Assembly: GCA_024426085.1 (NCBI GenBank)
Contig: CP087974.1
Span: 1,674,001-1,738,000 of the forward strand
Direction: 5' to 3'
DNA from: Rhizobium sp. RCAM05350
GTDB lineage: Bacteria > Pseudomonadota > Alphaproteobacteria > Rhizobiales > Rhizobiaceae
DNA length: 64,000 bases
Under the pieces are notes generated by a model that saw nothing but the letters and a program-made list of their open reading frames with translations, did not search any database and was not told the origin of the DNA. Both the position numbers and the translations under genes were made by a program. Positions 32,145-43,832 of the stretch are shown piece by piece. Position 1 is the first letter of the stretch. Each line of letters begins with the position of its first letter.

Positions 32145-32651
32145 TTGAATATTCTGAATCGCATTGTCACTGATGTACGCCTGATGTTCCGCCGTCCGGT
32201 GCGAATGCAGTGTGCTGCGCTGTGCTACCGGTTCAAGAAGAAGAGCGCGGCGCCCGAAATGCTTTTGATCACCAGCCACGACACCGGCCGCTGGGTGATT
32301 CCCAAGGGATGGCCGATGGAAGGCAAGATGTGTCATGAAGCTGCCGAACGCGAGGCTTATGAAGAGGCTGGCGTCAAAGGCGAGACCGGCTCAGAGCGGA
32401 TCGGCTTCTACATGTATGACAAGGGCATGGATCAGGGCCTCAAGGTTCAGTGCATGGTTCAGGTCTACCCGATCGTTGTGCTGGACATGCTGAAGAACTT
32501 TCCGGAAAAAGGCAGCCGGAAAATGGAATGGGTGAGCTTTCAGGAAGGCGCCGACCGTGTCGCTGAACCGATGCTCAAGGACGTAATCCTGAGCTTCGAA
32601 GAGCGCCTGCTGGCCACTATGAACCCGGCCCAGAAAGCCGCGGCAGAATAA
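32145..32651 (+). CDS. NUDIX hydrolase
   Basis: 168 residues. The Nudix box reads GWPMEGKMCHEAA followed by REAYEEAGV. The first conserved Glu of the classical box is Lys here, as in a subgroup of NUDIX proteins related to diphosphoinositol-polyphosphate hydrolases (PKGWP...GK). The metal-binding REAYEEAG core is intact. The likely substrate is a nucleoside or inositol polyphosphate, not determinable here. The start is probably the TTG at 32145, with AAAGGA about nine bases upstream; the ATG at 32184 is the alternative. Confidence 0.85.
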   Translation: MNILNRIVTDVRLMFRRPVRMQCAALCYRFKKKSAAPEMLLITSHDTGRWVIPKGWPMEGKMCHEAAEREAYEEAGVKGETGSERIGFYMYDKGMDQGLKVQCMVQVYPIVVLDMLKNFPEKGSRKMEWVSFQEGADRVAEPMLKDVILSFEERLLATMNPAQKAAAE

Positions 32652-32756
32652 CCGTCCGAACGTGCCTGACAAAAAGCGACGCGAGGCATTCCGACCCTGC
32701 TGCGCTGACTGGTGCCTGCCTGTTCCGGGCAGGCCACCTGAACTGGAGAACAGACG

Positions 32757-34263
32757 GTGACAAAACCGCGCCCGAGCCTCGAAAAGCCGACCCTCGACAA
32801 GTACCTGGACAAAGTCACCCTCACAGAGGAAGCGACGCACCATGTCCTGCGGCCATGGGCAGGCGTCGGTCTCGGGCTTCTGTTCATGCTGGTCAGCGTG
32901 ATTTTCGCTGCCGCCTATGTTTCCGAAGAACCCAAATATCTGATCATTCTCGCCGCCGCCGCGGTCGCCGGATATATGGCGATGAACATCGGCGCCAATG
33001 ACGTGACCAACAATGTCGGCGCCGCGGTGGGATCGAAGGCGATCACCATGACGACAGCGCTGGTCATCGCTGCTATCTTCGAGGTCGCCGGCGCCGTGTT
33101 CGCCGGCGGGGCGCGTCGTCTCGACCATCGAGGCAGGGATTGTCGATGCGGCACAGATGCCATCCGGCGAGGTCTTTGTCTGGGTGATGATGGCGGCGCT
33201 GGTTTCGGCCGCGGTGTGGATCAATATCGCCACATGGTCGGGAGCGCCGATTTCGACTACCCATTCGGTCGTCGGGGGCATTCTCGGTGCAGGCGTCGCC
33301 GCAGCCGGGTTTTCCACCGTTCATTGGACGTCGCTGGCCGGAATCACGGCCAGCTGGATGATCTCGCCGATCCTTGGCGGCGGCATCGCCGCCCTGCTTC
33401 TCGCCTTCATCAAGACTTTCATCATCTACCGTGAAGACAAGATTGACGCAGCCATCTTCTGGACCCCTATTCTGATTGCCGTGATGACGGGTTCGTTCGC
33501 CACATATTTCGCCGTTATCGGTCTTGAAAAGGTGGTGGACGTCTCGCTGACCACCGGCATTCTGACCGGCCTTGCTGTCGCGGGCGTAACCGTGATTTCG
33601 AGTAGGCCCTGGATCGCCAGACAGGCCCAGGGCCTCGACAACCGCAACCAGTCGCTGCGTAAGCTGTTCCAGATGCCGCTGATCCTGTCGGCTGCGCTTC
33701 TCTCGTTTGCGCATGGCGCCAACGACGTCTCCAATGCCGTCGGGCCGCTTTCGGCGATCGTTGCCAACGTCAATGGCCTCGCCATCGTGAAGACCACCCA
33801 TGTACCGCTCTGGGTCATGCTGATCGGCGCTTTCGGGATTTCCTGCGGCCTGTTGCTGTTCGGCCCGAAACTCATCCGGGTCGTCGGTGAGGAGATTACC
33901 AAGCTCAATCCGATGCGCGCCTATTGCGTGGCGCTGGCCACAGCGATCACCGTCATCCTTGCGACATCGCTCGGCCTGCCCGTTTCGACGACGCACACCG
34001 CCGTCGGCGCTGTCTTCGGCATCGGCTTCTTTCATGAATGGTACACGCGCAACTCCAAGCGGCGGCTGGAATATGTCCGCCAGAAAACCGGACATCTGGA
34101 CTTCGAGCGCCGTGTCGAACATAGTCCCGAGGAATGGCATCGCCGCCGGTTGGTGCGGCGTTCGCACTTCCTGACGATCGTCAGCGCCTGGGTGATCACC
34201 GTCCCCGTTTCCGCGCTGCTTTCGGCGGCGGTCTACATGGTTTTCGCAATACTCTTCATCTAA
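32757..34263 (+). CDS. pit: PiT-family inorganic phosphate permease (one frameshift)
   Basis: About 501 residues with ten or more membrane helices. The two family signatures are present: GANDVTNNVGAAVGSKA near residue 78 and GANDVSNAVGPLSAI near residue 320. Each is followed by a substrate-pathway motif (STTHSVVGG and STTHTAVGA). A hydrophilic N-terminal extension of about 35 residues and a charged loop before the last helix are typical of the alphaproteobacterial form. The frame breaks once near 33110 (extra base). The GTG start at 32757 follows GGAG. Imports phosphate with cations; no PhoU-like regulator is adjacent. Confidence 0.92.
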
Positions 34264-34273
34264 GGACTGATCT

Positions 34274-35011
34274 ATGCGCGCCAACTTCCGCATGCAGCGG
34301 CTTTTCATCGACGTGCCGCTTGCAAAGGGGACGATCTACGAAGTCTCGCGGGAGCAGTTCAACTATCTCGTCAATGTGTTGCGCTTCGAGGCGGGCGACG
34401 CCGTGCTCGTCTTCAACGGCAAGGACGGTGAATGGCAGGCGGAGCTTTCGTTCCCGACGAAGAAGCGGCTTTTCCTGACCGCCACCGAACTGGCCCGGCC
34501 GCAGCCGGCGCCCTGCGATCTGCACTACCTGTTTGCCCCGCTGAAGGTCGGCAGGCTCGATTATCTCGTGCAAAAGGCCGTGGAGATGGGCGCCGGCCTT
34601 TTGCAGCCGGTGATGACCCAGCATGTGCAGGGCAAGATCAGCAATCTCGACCGCGTACGCGCCAATGTCATCGAAGCCGCCGAGCAATGTGGCGTTCTCG
34701 GTATTCCCGACGTCGCCGAGCCGCGCAGGCTGGAGGACATTCTCAGCGGCTGGCCAAAAGACCGCCGGATCATCTTTTGCGACGAGGGCGATGCCGGGCA
34801 AAATCCGCTACCGGTTCTGGCGGCGGTGAAAGAACGCAAATTGGCGCTGCTGATCGGCCCCGAGGGTGGTTTTTCGGATAACGAACGGTCACTGCTGCGC
34901 AGTCTCGATTTCGTCACCGCCATCCCGCTTGGACCACGGATTTTACGGGCCGATACGGCGGCGGTGGCGGCGATGGCTGTGATCCAGGCAGCGATTGGCG
35001 ACTGGCAGTAA
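34274..35011 (+). CDS. rsmE: 16S rRNA m3U1498 methyltransferase
   Basis: 245 residues, intact, a SPOUT-class enzyme. An N-terminal PUA-like domain contains [21 protein letters not shown]. The C-terminal deep-trefoil-knot domain has [12 protein letters not shown] and [13 protein letters not shown], which bind S-adenosylmethionine. AAGGA lies eight bases before the ATG. It begins 10 bases after the pit stop, so the two may share a transcript. Confidence 0.95.
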   Translation: MRANFRMQRLFIDVPLAKGTIYEVSREQFNYLVNVLRFEAGDAVLVFNGKDGEWQAELSFPTKKRLFLTATELARPQPAPCDLHYLFAPLKVGRLDYLVQKAVEMGAGLLQPVMTQHVQGKISNLDRVRANVIEAAEQCGVLGIPDVAEPRRLEDILSGWPKDRRIIFCDEGDAGQNPLPVLAAVKERKLALLIGPEGGFSDNERSLLRSLDFVTAIPLGPRILRADTAAVAAMAVIQAAIGDWQ

Positions 35012-35049
35012 GAAGTGAGGAATTCAAGTCATTTCGAGGTGTTGAAAAT

Positions 35050-35101
35050 TTGAACCGCCCTTGAAAGAATTTCACTTGCACCACACTTGAAAGCGGTTCA
35101 A
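35050..35101 (+). repeat. Inverted repeat in the gshA leader
   Basis: TTGAACCGC (35050-35058) and its exact complement GCGGTTCAA (35093-35101) flank 34 bases that include two near-identical CTTGAAAG copies. It can fold as a long hairpin in the mRNA leader or act as an operator. No run of T follows, so it is not a simple terminator. Confidence 0.4.
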
Positions 35102-35157
35102 TCACCCTCCTGATGTCTGCCGTCCGGCAGGTCCCGCCCGTTCAAAAGAAGACGCCC

Positions 35158-36532
35158 ATGGCCAGAGACACCACCGACCAAACGCCGGTTACCTCGCTTG
35201 CAGACCTGACCGAATATCTGGCGCAGGGCAACAAGCCGGAAGATAAATTCCGCATCGGAACCGAGCACGAGAAGTTTGCCTTCTTCAAGGCCGACAACAG
35301 CCCGGTTCCCTATTTCGGTGAAGCCAGCATCTCGGCGCTTCTCAACGGCATGGCGGAAAAGTCCGGCTGGGAGCCGATCATCGACGCCGGCAACATCATC
35401 GGCCTTGCCGAGCAATCCGGCCAGGGTGCGATCTCGCTGGAACCCGGCGGCCAGTTCGAGCTTTCCGGCGCGCCGCTCGAAAACCTGCACCAGACCTGCA
35501 AGGAATCGAACCGTCATCTGGCAGTCCTGCGCGAGATCGCCGAGCCCCTCGGCATCCGCTTCCTCGGCATCGGCGGCAGCCCGAAATGGACGCTGGCGGA
35601 AACGCCGCGCATGCCGAAATCCCCTACATGACATCATGAGCCGCTACATGCCGAAGGTCGGCACCCAGGGGCTCGACATGATGTACCGCACCTGCACGAT
35701 CCAGGTGAACCTCGATTTCTCCTCTGAAGAAGACATGCGCCGCAAGATGCAGGTGTCGCTGAAGCTGCAGCCGCTGTCGACGGCGCTGTTTGCAAGCTCG
35801 CCGTTTACAGACGGCAAGCCGAACGGCCTGCTCTCCTGGCGCGGCGATATCTGGCGCGACACCGACAACCAGCGCGCCGGCGTGCTGCCTGCCGTCTTCA
35901 ATGCCGATTTCGGTTTCGAGGATTACGTCAAATGGGCGCTCGACGTGCCGATGTATTTCGTCGTGCGCGACGGCAAATATCATGACTGTACGCATGTCAC
36001 CTTCCGCCAGTTCATGAACGGCGCGCTGAAGGGCGAGCTTGCCGACTGGGAGCCCAACATGGGCGACTGGACCAACCATCTGTCGACGCTGTTTCCGGAT
36101 GTACGCCTCAAGCGGTTCCTGGAAATGCGCGGCGCCGATGGCGGCCCGTGGCGCCGTATCTGCGCGCTGCCGGCCTTCTGGGTCGGACTGCTCTATGACG
36201 GTGCAGCCCTTGATGCGGCCGAAGACCTGACCCGCGACTGGACCTACGAAGACACGCTTGCCATGCGCAATGCCGTGCCAGTGCAGGGCCTTTCGGCCAC
36301 GCATCGCGGTGCGCCCTTGTTCGACATTGCCCGCGAAGTGCTGGCGATTTCGCGCCTTGGGCTGAAGAACCGCAACCGGCTGAACGGCGACGAGGTCGAC
36401 GAGAGCATCTTCCTTGCCCCGCCTCGATGAAGTGCTTGCCAAAAGGCGACACTCGCCGAGGACCTGCTGGCGCTGTACAACGGGCGCTGGAACGGGTCAG
36501 TCGAGCCGGTGTTTACCGACTACCAGTACTAG
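35158..36532 (+). CDS. gshA: Glutamate-cysteine ligase (frameshifted)
   Basis: First enzyme of glutathione synthesis. About 457 residues of the plant/alphaproteobacterial type (GCS2 fold). Motifs are [13 protein letters not shown] with the metal-binding Glu, [41 protein letters not shown] and [15 protein letters not shown]. Frame breaks occur near 35622 and near 36420 and 36442. The corrected C terminus is [17 protein letters not shown] followed by [16 protein letters not shown], with TAG at 36532. The start at 35158 (MARDTTDQ) is preferred to the upstream ATG at 35113. Confidence 0.93.
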
Positions 36533-36535
36533 TCG

Positions 36536-36967
36536 CTAAAACCGCTTCTTGAGGAAATATCGGGGAATAGCGTTCGGTGCGCCTTCAAGCTCGCCGAACA
36601 CAGTGTAGCCGAGCTTTTCATAGAACGGCCGCGCCTGGAACTCGAACGTGTCCAGCCAGACACCGATATAGCCGCGTGCCCGCGCAATCGTTTCCGCCTC
36701 GGCAAGCAGGCGCGAACCGAGGCCCTGGCCGCGATATTCGTCGGGCACCGCCAGATATTTGACGAAGGCCCAGCCGAAGCCGTCCATCCCGTAAAGGCCG
36801 CCCACCACCGCCTGCGTATCGGGATCGCGCAGGAAAATGGCGAAATCCGTCTTTTCCTCGACAGTACCAATGTGGAGCGACGCATGTTGATCCAGCACGT
36901 TAAGGATCGTCGCGGCGTCCTGCAGACTGGCGTTTTCGGGGATGATGTCGATGATGGGGCGCTTCAT
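36536..36967 (-). CDS. GNAT-family N-acetyltransferase
   Basis: 143 residues from the ATG at 36967. A single GNAT domain: YLAVPDEYRGQGLGSRLLAEAE is the acetyl-CoA pyrophosphate loop (motif A, RGQGLG), and GVWLDTFEFQARPFYEKLGYTVFGEL is motif B. The acceptor is unknown. It converges on gshA with a 3-base gap. The frame is intact. Confidence 0.87.
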   Translation of the reverse strand: MKRPIIDIIPENASLQDAATILNVLDQHASLHIGTVEEKTDFAIFLRDPDTQAVVGGLYGMDGFGWAFVKYLAVPDEYRGQGLGSRLLAEAETIARARGYIGVWLDTFEFQARPFYEKLGYTVFGELEGAPNAIPRYFLKKRF

Positions 36968-37158
36968 GCGGGTTCCGTTCGTGGCTAAGACAGAAGGAGG
37001 ATAGGCGAACACCCGGACCTTGTGGAGAGAGAAACTCTGCCCATATCGGCAAGGCTTCATGCCGCATTGTCCCGGCTAACAAAAAGCGGTGTTCTCGTGG
37101 TTTTTTCCCGTTATAGTGCAGACACATGCGTTGCGCTGCCTGCTGGAGAGGACAGAAA

Positions 37159-37997
37159 ATGATCCCGCTTTTTGACATGATGATGCAGGCGCAGAACGGC
37201 AAGGCCATGGACGTGATGGCCAAGCAGTTCGGCCTTGCCCAGGAACAGATGGCCAAGGCAACCGCCGCCCTGATGCCGGCCTTTTCCACCGCGCTCAAGC
37301 GCAACACCGCCAATCCCTATGATTTCAGCACTTTCCTCACAGCGATGTCGAGCGGCAACTACGCCCAGTATTTTCGAGGACTTGAGCAAGGCTTTCACGC
37401 CGCAGGGGGTGGCTGACGGCAACACTATTCTCGATCAGCTTTTCGGCTCCAAGGACATGCTGCAAGCGGTCTCCGGACAAGCGGCCCAGATGACCGGCAT
37501 CGGCCAGGAAATCTACAAGCAGATGCTGCCGGTTGTGGCGAGCGCGATTATGGGCGGCCTGTTCAAGCAGGCCTCGGGGCAGATGAGCGGAATGCAGAAC
37601 CCGTTTGCCAATACGCCGATGGAAGCGATGATGAAGCCGTGGCTCGAAGCATCCGGCTTTGCCAAGAAGCCGCAGCCCGCTCCCAACCCGTTCGACAATC
37701 CCTTCACGCAGGCGATGCAGGGCTTCTTCAACATGGGCAAGCCGGAAGAAAAACAGCAATCCGCCCCCGACATGTTTGCCGCAAATCCGTTCATGAAGGC
37801 TTTTCAGGACATGATGAGCGGAAAACCGCAGACAGCGGCCGCGCTGGAGCCGGAAAAAACCTGCCGACAGCAATCCGATGGCGCCCTTCACCGAGATGTT
37901 CAACAGCATGTTCGACAGCGGGCTTGAGGCGCAGAAGGAATACCAGAAGAGCATCGACGGGCTGTTCGAGACGTATCGAAAGAATACGTCGGTTTGA
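37159..37997 (+). CDS. DUF937 family protein (frameshifted)
   Basis: About 280 residues. The start MIPLFDMMMQAQNGKAMDVM at 37159 follows GGAGAGGAC. The N-terminal domain (KQFGLAQEQMAKATAALMPAF) matches DUF937. A central segment (GSKDMLQAVSGQAAQMTGIG, then LPVVASAIMGGLFKQ) resembles a second copy of the same helical repeat. The tail is Met/Phe/Asn/Pro-rich (GFFNMGKPEEKQQ). Frame breaks lie near 37375 and 37855, and the corrected end is KSIDGLFETYRKNTSV. Function unknown. DUF937 proteins are soluble and sometimes associate with stress granule-like assemblies; nothing here specifies a role. Confidence 0.78.
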
Positions 37998-38179
37998 TGC
38001 GGGGTGTTCCCAGCGTTGATGAGATTCATTCTCGGTCCGGAAGATTGGATGGCTAGCATTATTGTAGCTATCGACCTCGGATCGGGCAGGGTGTTCCGCA
38101 GTGTGTTGTATCAAAAATAGTGGTGCCGCAAATGGCGGTGACGCACGCGCTTTCCGGCACGTGCGGTCGTGCGGCAGCA

Positions 38180-38740
38180 TTAGGCTAGGCTGCGAAATAC
38201 TGCCGGAATCCAATTTCCATACAGAACTGAGTAGGCGCCCGCTATTATGCAGGCCGCTGAACAAAGGCCTAATGCAAGCGCCGCATAGTTAGTGACATCT
38301 ATCCAGTATGTGTGCCTGGTTTCTCCCACCCATGCATCTGGGTCCCATAGCATCTGATGATTGGCCCACCCATCATAATTATCCGAATGTAACGACCAGT
38401 TCATCCAGGCCATTAGGCCAGAAAAGAGCGCGAGGATGAGGCCCGCAACGAACCACCACACGCTCGCCGCATATTGACCAAGTGCGGCCGGATTGCTTGC
38501 TAACTGACTAAGGAAGCCAAATAGGCCAAAGAGCGCCCCTCCGTGAATAAGGAACAGGCTGCCCAACAACCATCGCCCCCATCCGGCCGACACTTCAAAT
38601 GTCGCACGCTGGCTTTCCTTGAGGTCGCGATATACGACTTCAGCTATCTCGCGACGATCGCGCATTACTGGCTTGGGCTGGTCCGTCAAACGCATACTCC
38701 AATTTGTTGCACCACCACAGTCCCAGCAATATTTGCTCAT
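38180..38740 (-). CDS. Four-helix membrane protein of a putative phage-exclusion pair
   Basis: 186 residues from the ATG at 38740. It opens with MSKYCWDCGG (a single CxxC, perhaps half of a metal site) and a charged segment (MRDRREIAEVVYRDLKES). Four membrane helices follow, around WLLGSLFLIHGGALFGLFGF, WWFVAGLILALFSGLMAW, YAALALGLCSAACIIAGAY and a shorter one. Codons are AT-richer than the flanking core genes. It starts 10 bases after the stop of the SieB-like gene on the same strand, so the two form an operon. I do not recognise the family; a defence role rests only on its partner. Confidence 0.7.
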   Translation of the reverse strand: MSKYCWDCGGATNWSMRLTDQPKPVMRDRREIAEVVYRDLKESQRATFEVSAGWGRWLLGSLFLIHGGALFGLFGFLSQLASNPAALGQYAASVWWFVAGLILALFSGLMAWMNWSLHSDNYDGWANHQMLWDPDAWVGETRHTYWIDVTNYAALALGLCSAACIIAGAYSVLYGNWIPAVFRSLA

Positions 38741-38750
38741 GGGGTACGCT

Positions 38751-39329
38751 CTATCTCGCCATCCAACTAATGCGCCATGGATGCATTTCCCCGCCACGCA
38801 CGTTTTCCGGTCGATAAGGAAAGTCTGCTCTCATTTCTTCGAGCACTTCCCAGACATAGTCTGGAACCATGAGTGGGCACTTATCCTGATCAAAGGTTTG
38901 GCCTCTCACACCGGCGTAGCGAATGAACCCGCGGGCTATTAGCGTTCCGGCATAACCTCCGTCGTGATCGCCAGTGAATGTCTTGACACGTTTCTCCAGC
39001 AGATAGCCGAAAATCTGGCGCTCCTTGTCTGAAAGGAAGGGGACGTACTGTCTGAATGCTTCCTGAGACAGTTTTATCTGCTGTCGCACTCTTCTTTTGG
39101 TGAGTGCCTGGACAGCTAAATCCTTCAAAGACTCCGCCAGGGCCGCCAGTGTTAGGGAAGCGCTAAACAGCAACACTGCCCATATCGTCAGTTTCAGCGG
39201 CGAGTTCAGATTTGGTGTGATCTCAATACTGCTGAGAAAGAGTAGCAAACCACACGCAAACGCAATCGCACCGGTCTGCCAGGGACTTGCTTTTAGAAAC
39301 TCAATTGCTCGGCCGAATAGAGCTTCCAT
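38751..39329 (-). CDS. SieB-like superinfection-exclusion family membrane protein
   Basis: 192 residues. Two N-terminal membrane helices (GAIAFACGLLLFLSS and LTIWAVLLFSASLTLAALAE) are followed by a cytoplasmic domain of about 125 residues. That domain contains LSDKERQIFGYLLEKRVKTF, a winged-helix-like start, and MVPDYVWEVLEEM. This layout (two helices, then SDKE...YLL...VPDYVWEVL) resembles the superinfection-exclusion protein B family, whose phage members block growth of other phages. Codon use is AT-richer than neighbours, suggesting acquisition. The assignment is from pattern only. First gene of a two-gene unit. Confidence 0.65.
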   Translation of the reverse strand: MEALFGRAIEFLKASPWQTGAIAFACGLLLFLSSIEITPNLNSPLKLTIWAVLLFSASLTLAALAESLKDLAVQALTKRRVRQQIKLSQEAFRQYVPFLSDKERQIFGYLLEKRVKTFTGDHDGGYAGTLIARGFIRYAGVRGQTFDQDKCPLMVPDYVWEVLEEMRADFPYRPENVRGGEMHPWRISWMAR

Positions 39330-39685
39330 GCGTCAGAATTATCAGTTTCTTGATCCTGTGCAATAGGGCACCTCCGACGCCTACATATGCCACCCCGCCC
39401 ACCTCGAAAGAAGGAACTCTACGCGTCTGAGACTTTCACCAAACCCTCAGCGTCCCTCGCCATACACCCCAAAAGAAAAAGCCCGGCGCTGGTCTTGGGG
39501 ACCACGCACCGGGCAAGCAGCAGGGCAATTGGCTCTAACCCTGCGGGGAACGGTAACGCGCAGAGGCGGCTGCGCGTCCCTGTTGCGCGGAACGTTTTTC
39601 AACGTCTGAGGCACGCAACAAAACTTGAGAACTGCTATGCCGTCCGTGACCACTTGGTCCGGAGCCGGCGCAGCGGACGCACGCC
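39330..39685. other. Gap between the SieB-like unit and the DUF1127 gene
   Basis: About 355 bases with no convincing gene. The part nearest the SieB-like gene is AT-richer. The part from 39471 to 39685 is GC-rich and carries a terminator on the minus strand (39471-39514). The 170 bases between that terminator and the DUF1127 stop could be a long 3' untranslated region or encode a small RNA on the minus strand. Confidence 0.45.
39471..39514 (-). terminator. Rho-independent terminator (minus strand)
   Basis: On the minus strand, the stem GCCCGG / CCGGGC encloses an inner stem TGGTC / GACCA with a five-base loop, followed by TTTTTCTTTT. It ends the DUF1127 transcript or a small RNA 3' of it. 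Confidence 0.75.
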
Positions 39686-39979
39686 TCAGTCGAGGCGCGC
39701 ATTCCGGTAGAACGTGTTCGCCCGATTGCGGGACGCCTGGGTCAGATGCCGGCCCGGATCCTCGAAGAACGAGGACGTCATGGCTTCATGAACCTCGTGA
39801 CGGCAGAGCCCCATGTCGAGCAGCTGATGGTCATCGAGATCATGCAGGCTGCCGATCGCATTTCGGTTTCGCAGCAGGCGCCAAACCGATTTCAGCACGC
39901 CCGTCAGTCCCGTCTGGCGGGATGTCGTGGACAGCTTCCCGGTAAGGGTGATATCGAGGGTGTGATCGGTCGTGCGCAT
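39686..39979 (-). CDS. DUF1127 family small protein
   Basis: 97 residues, start at 39979 after AGAGGAG. The core RLLRNRNAIGSLHDLDDHQL followed by LLDMGLCRHEV is the DUF1127 signature, a short Arg-rich motif ending in an invariant DxG-type turn. This member has a longer N-terminal lead and a C-terminal extension (SRNRANTFYRN). DUF1127 proteins in Agrobacterium affect RNA and phosphate or carbon metabolism, but the mechanism is unclear. Divergent from a LysR gene with a palindromic site in between. Confidence 0.87.
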   Translation of the reverse strand: MRTTDHTLDITLTGKLSTTSRQTGLTGVLKSVWRLLRNRNAIGSLHDLDDHQLLDMGLCRHEVHEAMTSSFFEDPGRHLTQASRNRANTFYRNARLD

Positions 39980-40102
39980 GGTACTACTCCTCTTTCGGCA
40001 CGAAGCGACCCTCCCCCTGCAGGGAGGTCGGCGCAGGGGGGCGGGTCGAAACTATGAAGGTAATTCGGTTCGGCTTGGGAACGAACCGGCGGTCTTTGAT
40101 GC

Positions 40103-40128
40103 GATTTGCAAGCCCAAATTCGCAAATC
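40103..40128. promoter_or_regulatory. Candidate LysR operator between the DUF1127 and LysR genes
   Basis: GATTTGC, 12 bases, GCAAATC: a perfect 7-bp inverted repeat in the 229-base divergent gap, 81 bases before the LysR start. A typical size and position for a LysR-type binding site. Confidence 0.45.
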
Positions 40129-40208
40129 CTTATTGATCAGTCCAACGAATGTTTCTAATGGTATTCATCAAACAATTTTATGAGTGCTCTTTTTTGAGGA
40201 CCAGGACC

Positions 40209-41160
40209 ATGTCCGCACCGCTCGATATCGACCAACTGCAAACCTTCGTTGCCATCGCCGATACCGGCAGCTTCACCAAGGCTGCGGATCGCGTTTTCAA
40301 GACCCAGTCGGCCGTCTCCATGCAGATGCGCCGGCTGGAGGAGCGCATTGGCAAGCAGCTCTTTGCCAAGGACGGCCGTGGCAACCGGCTGACGACGGAA
40401 GGCGACCGGCTGCTCAATTTCGCCCGGCGGATGATCCGGCTCAACAACGAGGCGATCGCCTCGTTCGACGACAACAGGCTGGAGGGCACGCTGCGGATCG
40501 GCACGCCCGACGACTATGCCGACCGCTATATGCCGGAAATCATCGTTCGCTTCTGCCAAGACCCACCCGAATGTCGAGCTCAACATCGTCTGCGAGCCCT
40601 CGGTCGATCTTGCCGAGAAGATGGCCAGGGGCGAACTCGACATCGCGCTGGTGACGCACAATCCGCGCGCCCGCGCCTCCGATGTCGTGCGGACCGAGCC
40701 GCTCTGCTGGGTCAGCTCGATCAACCATCCGCTGCCGGAAAATGCGCCGGTACCGCTCGCCGTTGGCAAACGTGACTGTGCGTGGCGCCAGGCCGCCTGC
40801 TCGGCGCTCGATGCCACCGGCAAGGAATACAATATCCTGTTTACCAGCTGGTCCTCGACCGTTGTTGCGGCAGCGGTGCTCGCTGGCATGGCGGTTTCGG
40901 TCCTGCCGGAATCCGCCCTGCGCACCGGCATGAAGGTTCTGACCCAGGCCGATGGCTTCCCGGCGCTGGCTCCCGTCCAGATCGGCATCATGAAGCGGCC
41001 GGGCCTTTCGCCTTCGCTGTCGAACGCGATCACCAATCATATCACGGCCTGCCTCGACAACATCACGCCGACGACAAGCACCGATGATCTCGACGGCGAC
41101 ATGAAGAATTTTCCGCGCTATCCGCGGCTGCGCCAGAGCCATATGCTGCCTGGCTGGTAA
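40209..41160 (+). CDS. LysR-family transcriptional regulator (one frameshift)
   Basis: About 317 residues. Start at 40209 (MSAPLDIDQLQTF) after GAGGACCAGGACC. The helix-turn-helix is IADTGSFTKAADRVFKTQSA followed by MRRLEERIGKQLF. The effector domain covers GTLRIGTPDDYADRY, ELDIALVTHNPRA and AGMAVSVLPESAL. One break near 40557, corrected to VRFAKTHPNVELNIV. The protein ends LPGW. It recalls the rhizobial LsrB group of redox and envelope regulators, but I cannot confirm that by reading. Divergent from the DUF1127 gene; a terminator follows. Confidence 0.88.
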
Positions 41161-41182
41161 GCGCCTCATCAAGGGATAAGCA

Positions 41183-41217
41183 AAAAGGCCGTGCTCCTTT
41201 CGGAGGCGCGGCCTTTT
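41183..41217 (+). terminator. Rho-independent terminator after the LysR gene
   Basis: AAAAGGCC pairs with GGCCTTTT around an inner partly paired CTCC/GGAG segment, 22 bases after the stop codon. Confidence 0.8.
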
Positions 41218-41430
41218 GTATCTGCAAAATTGATACCCGGCCATGAAACGCGGCCGCAAAAGTCGACTGCAATATAATTTGGTCAATACGCAGCCCCCAA
41301 AAGTTCTGCCCTACTTTTATACGCCATTTTGAATATATGCCCAAGAGGCCGAAATGGACCATTTTTGGTGAAATCAGCGCCAATAAAGGTTTGGTTAACG
41401 ACAAAGCGCCTTTTCCGGGCCGTTCAATAC

Positions 41431-41458
41431 AAAAACCGGGCTCTTTTCAGAGCCCGGT
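41431..41458 (-). terminator. Rho-independent terminator of katG
   Basis: The perfect 9-bp stem ACCGGGCTC / GAGCCCGGT with a 6-base loop lies 58 bases beyond the katG stop. On the minus strand it is followed by a T-run (bases 41431-41435). Confidence 0.85.
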
Positions 41459-41515
41459 CATCAAATCCCGACAGTTAGGCCGTCGCCCGTTCGGCAAGCG
41501 ATCGCTGGAGCCGGA

Positions 41516-43782
<2,267 letters not shown>

Positions 43783-43815
43783 TCATAATTTCCAATTGTA
43801 TTTAGTTGGATTATC

Positions 43816-43832
43816 GATAGGATAAACTTATC
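43816..43832. promoter_or_regulatory. Candidate OxyR site at the oxyR start
   Basis: GATAGGATAAACTTATC, with GATA/TATC outer arms and an ATAG-N7-type half, abuts the oxyR ATG. Another inverted repeat (TCCAA, ten bases, TTGGA; 43791-43810) lies just upstream in the 109-base katG-oxyR gap. Either could bind OxyR. By eye only. Confidence 0.35.
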
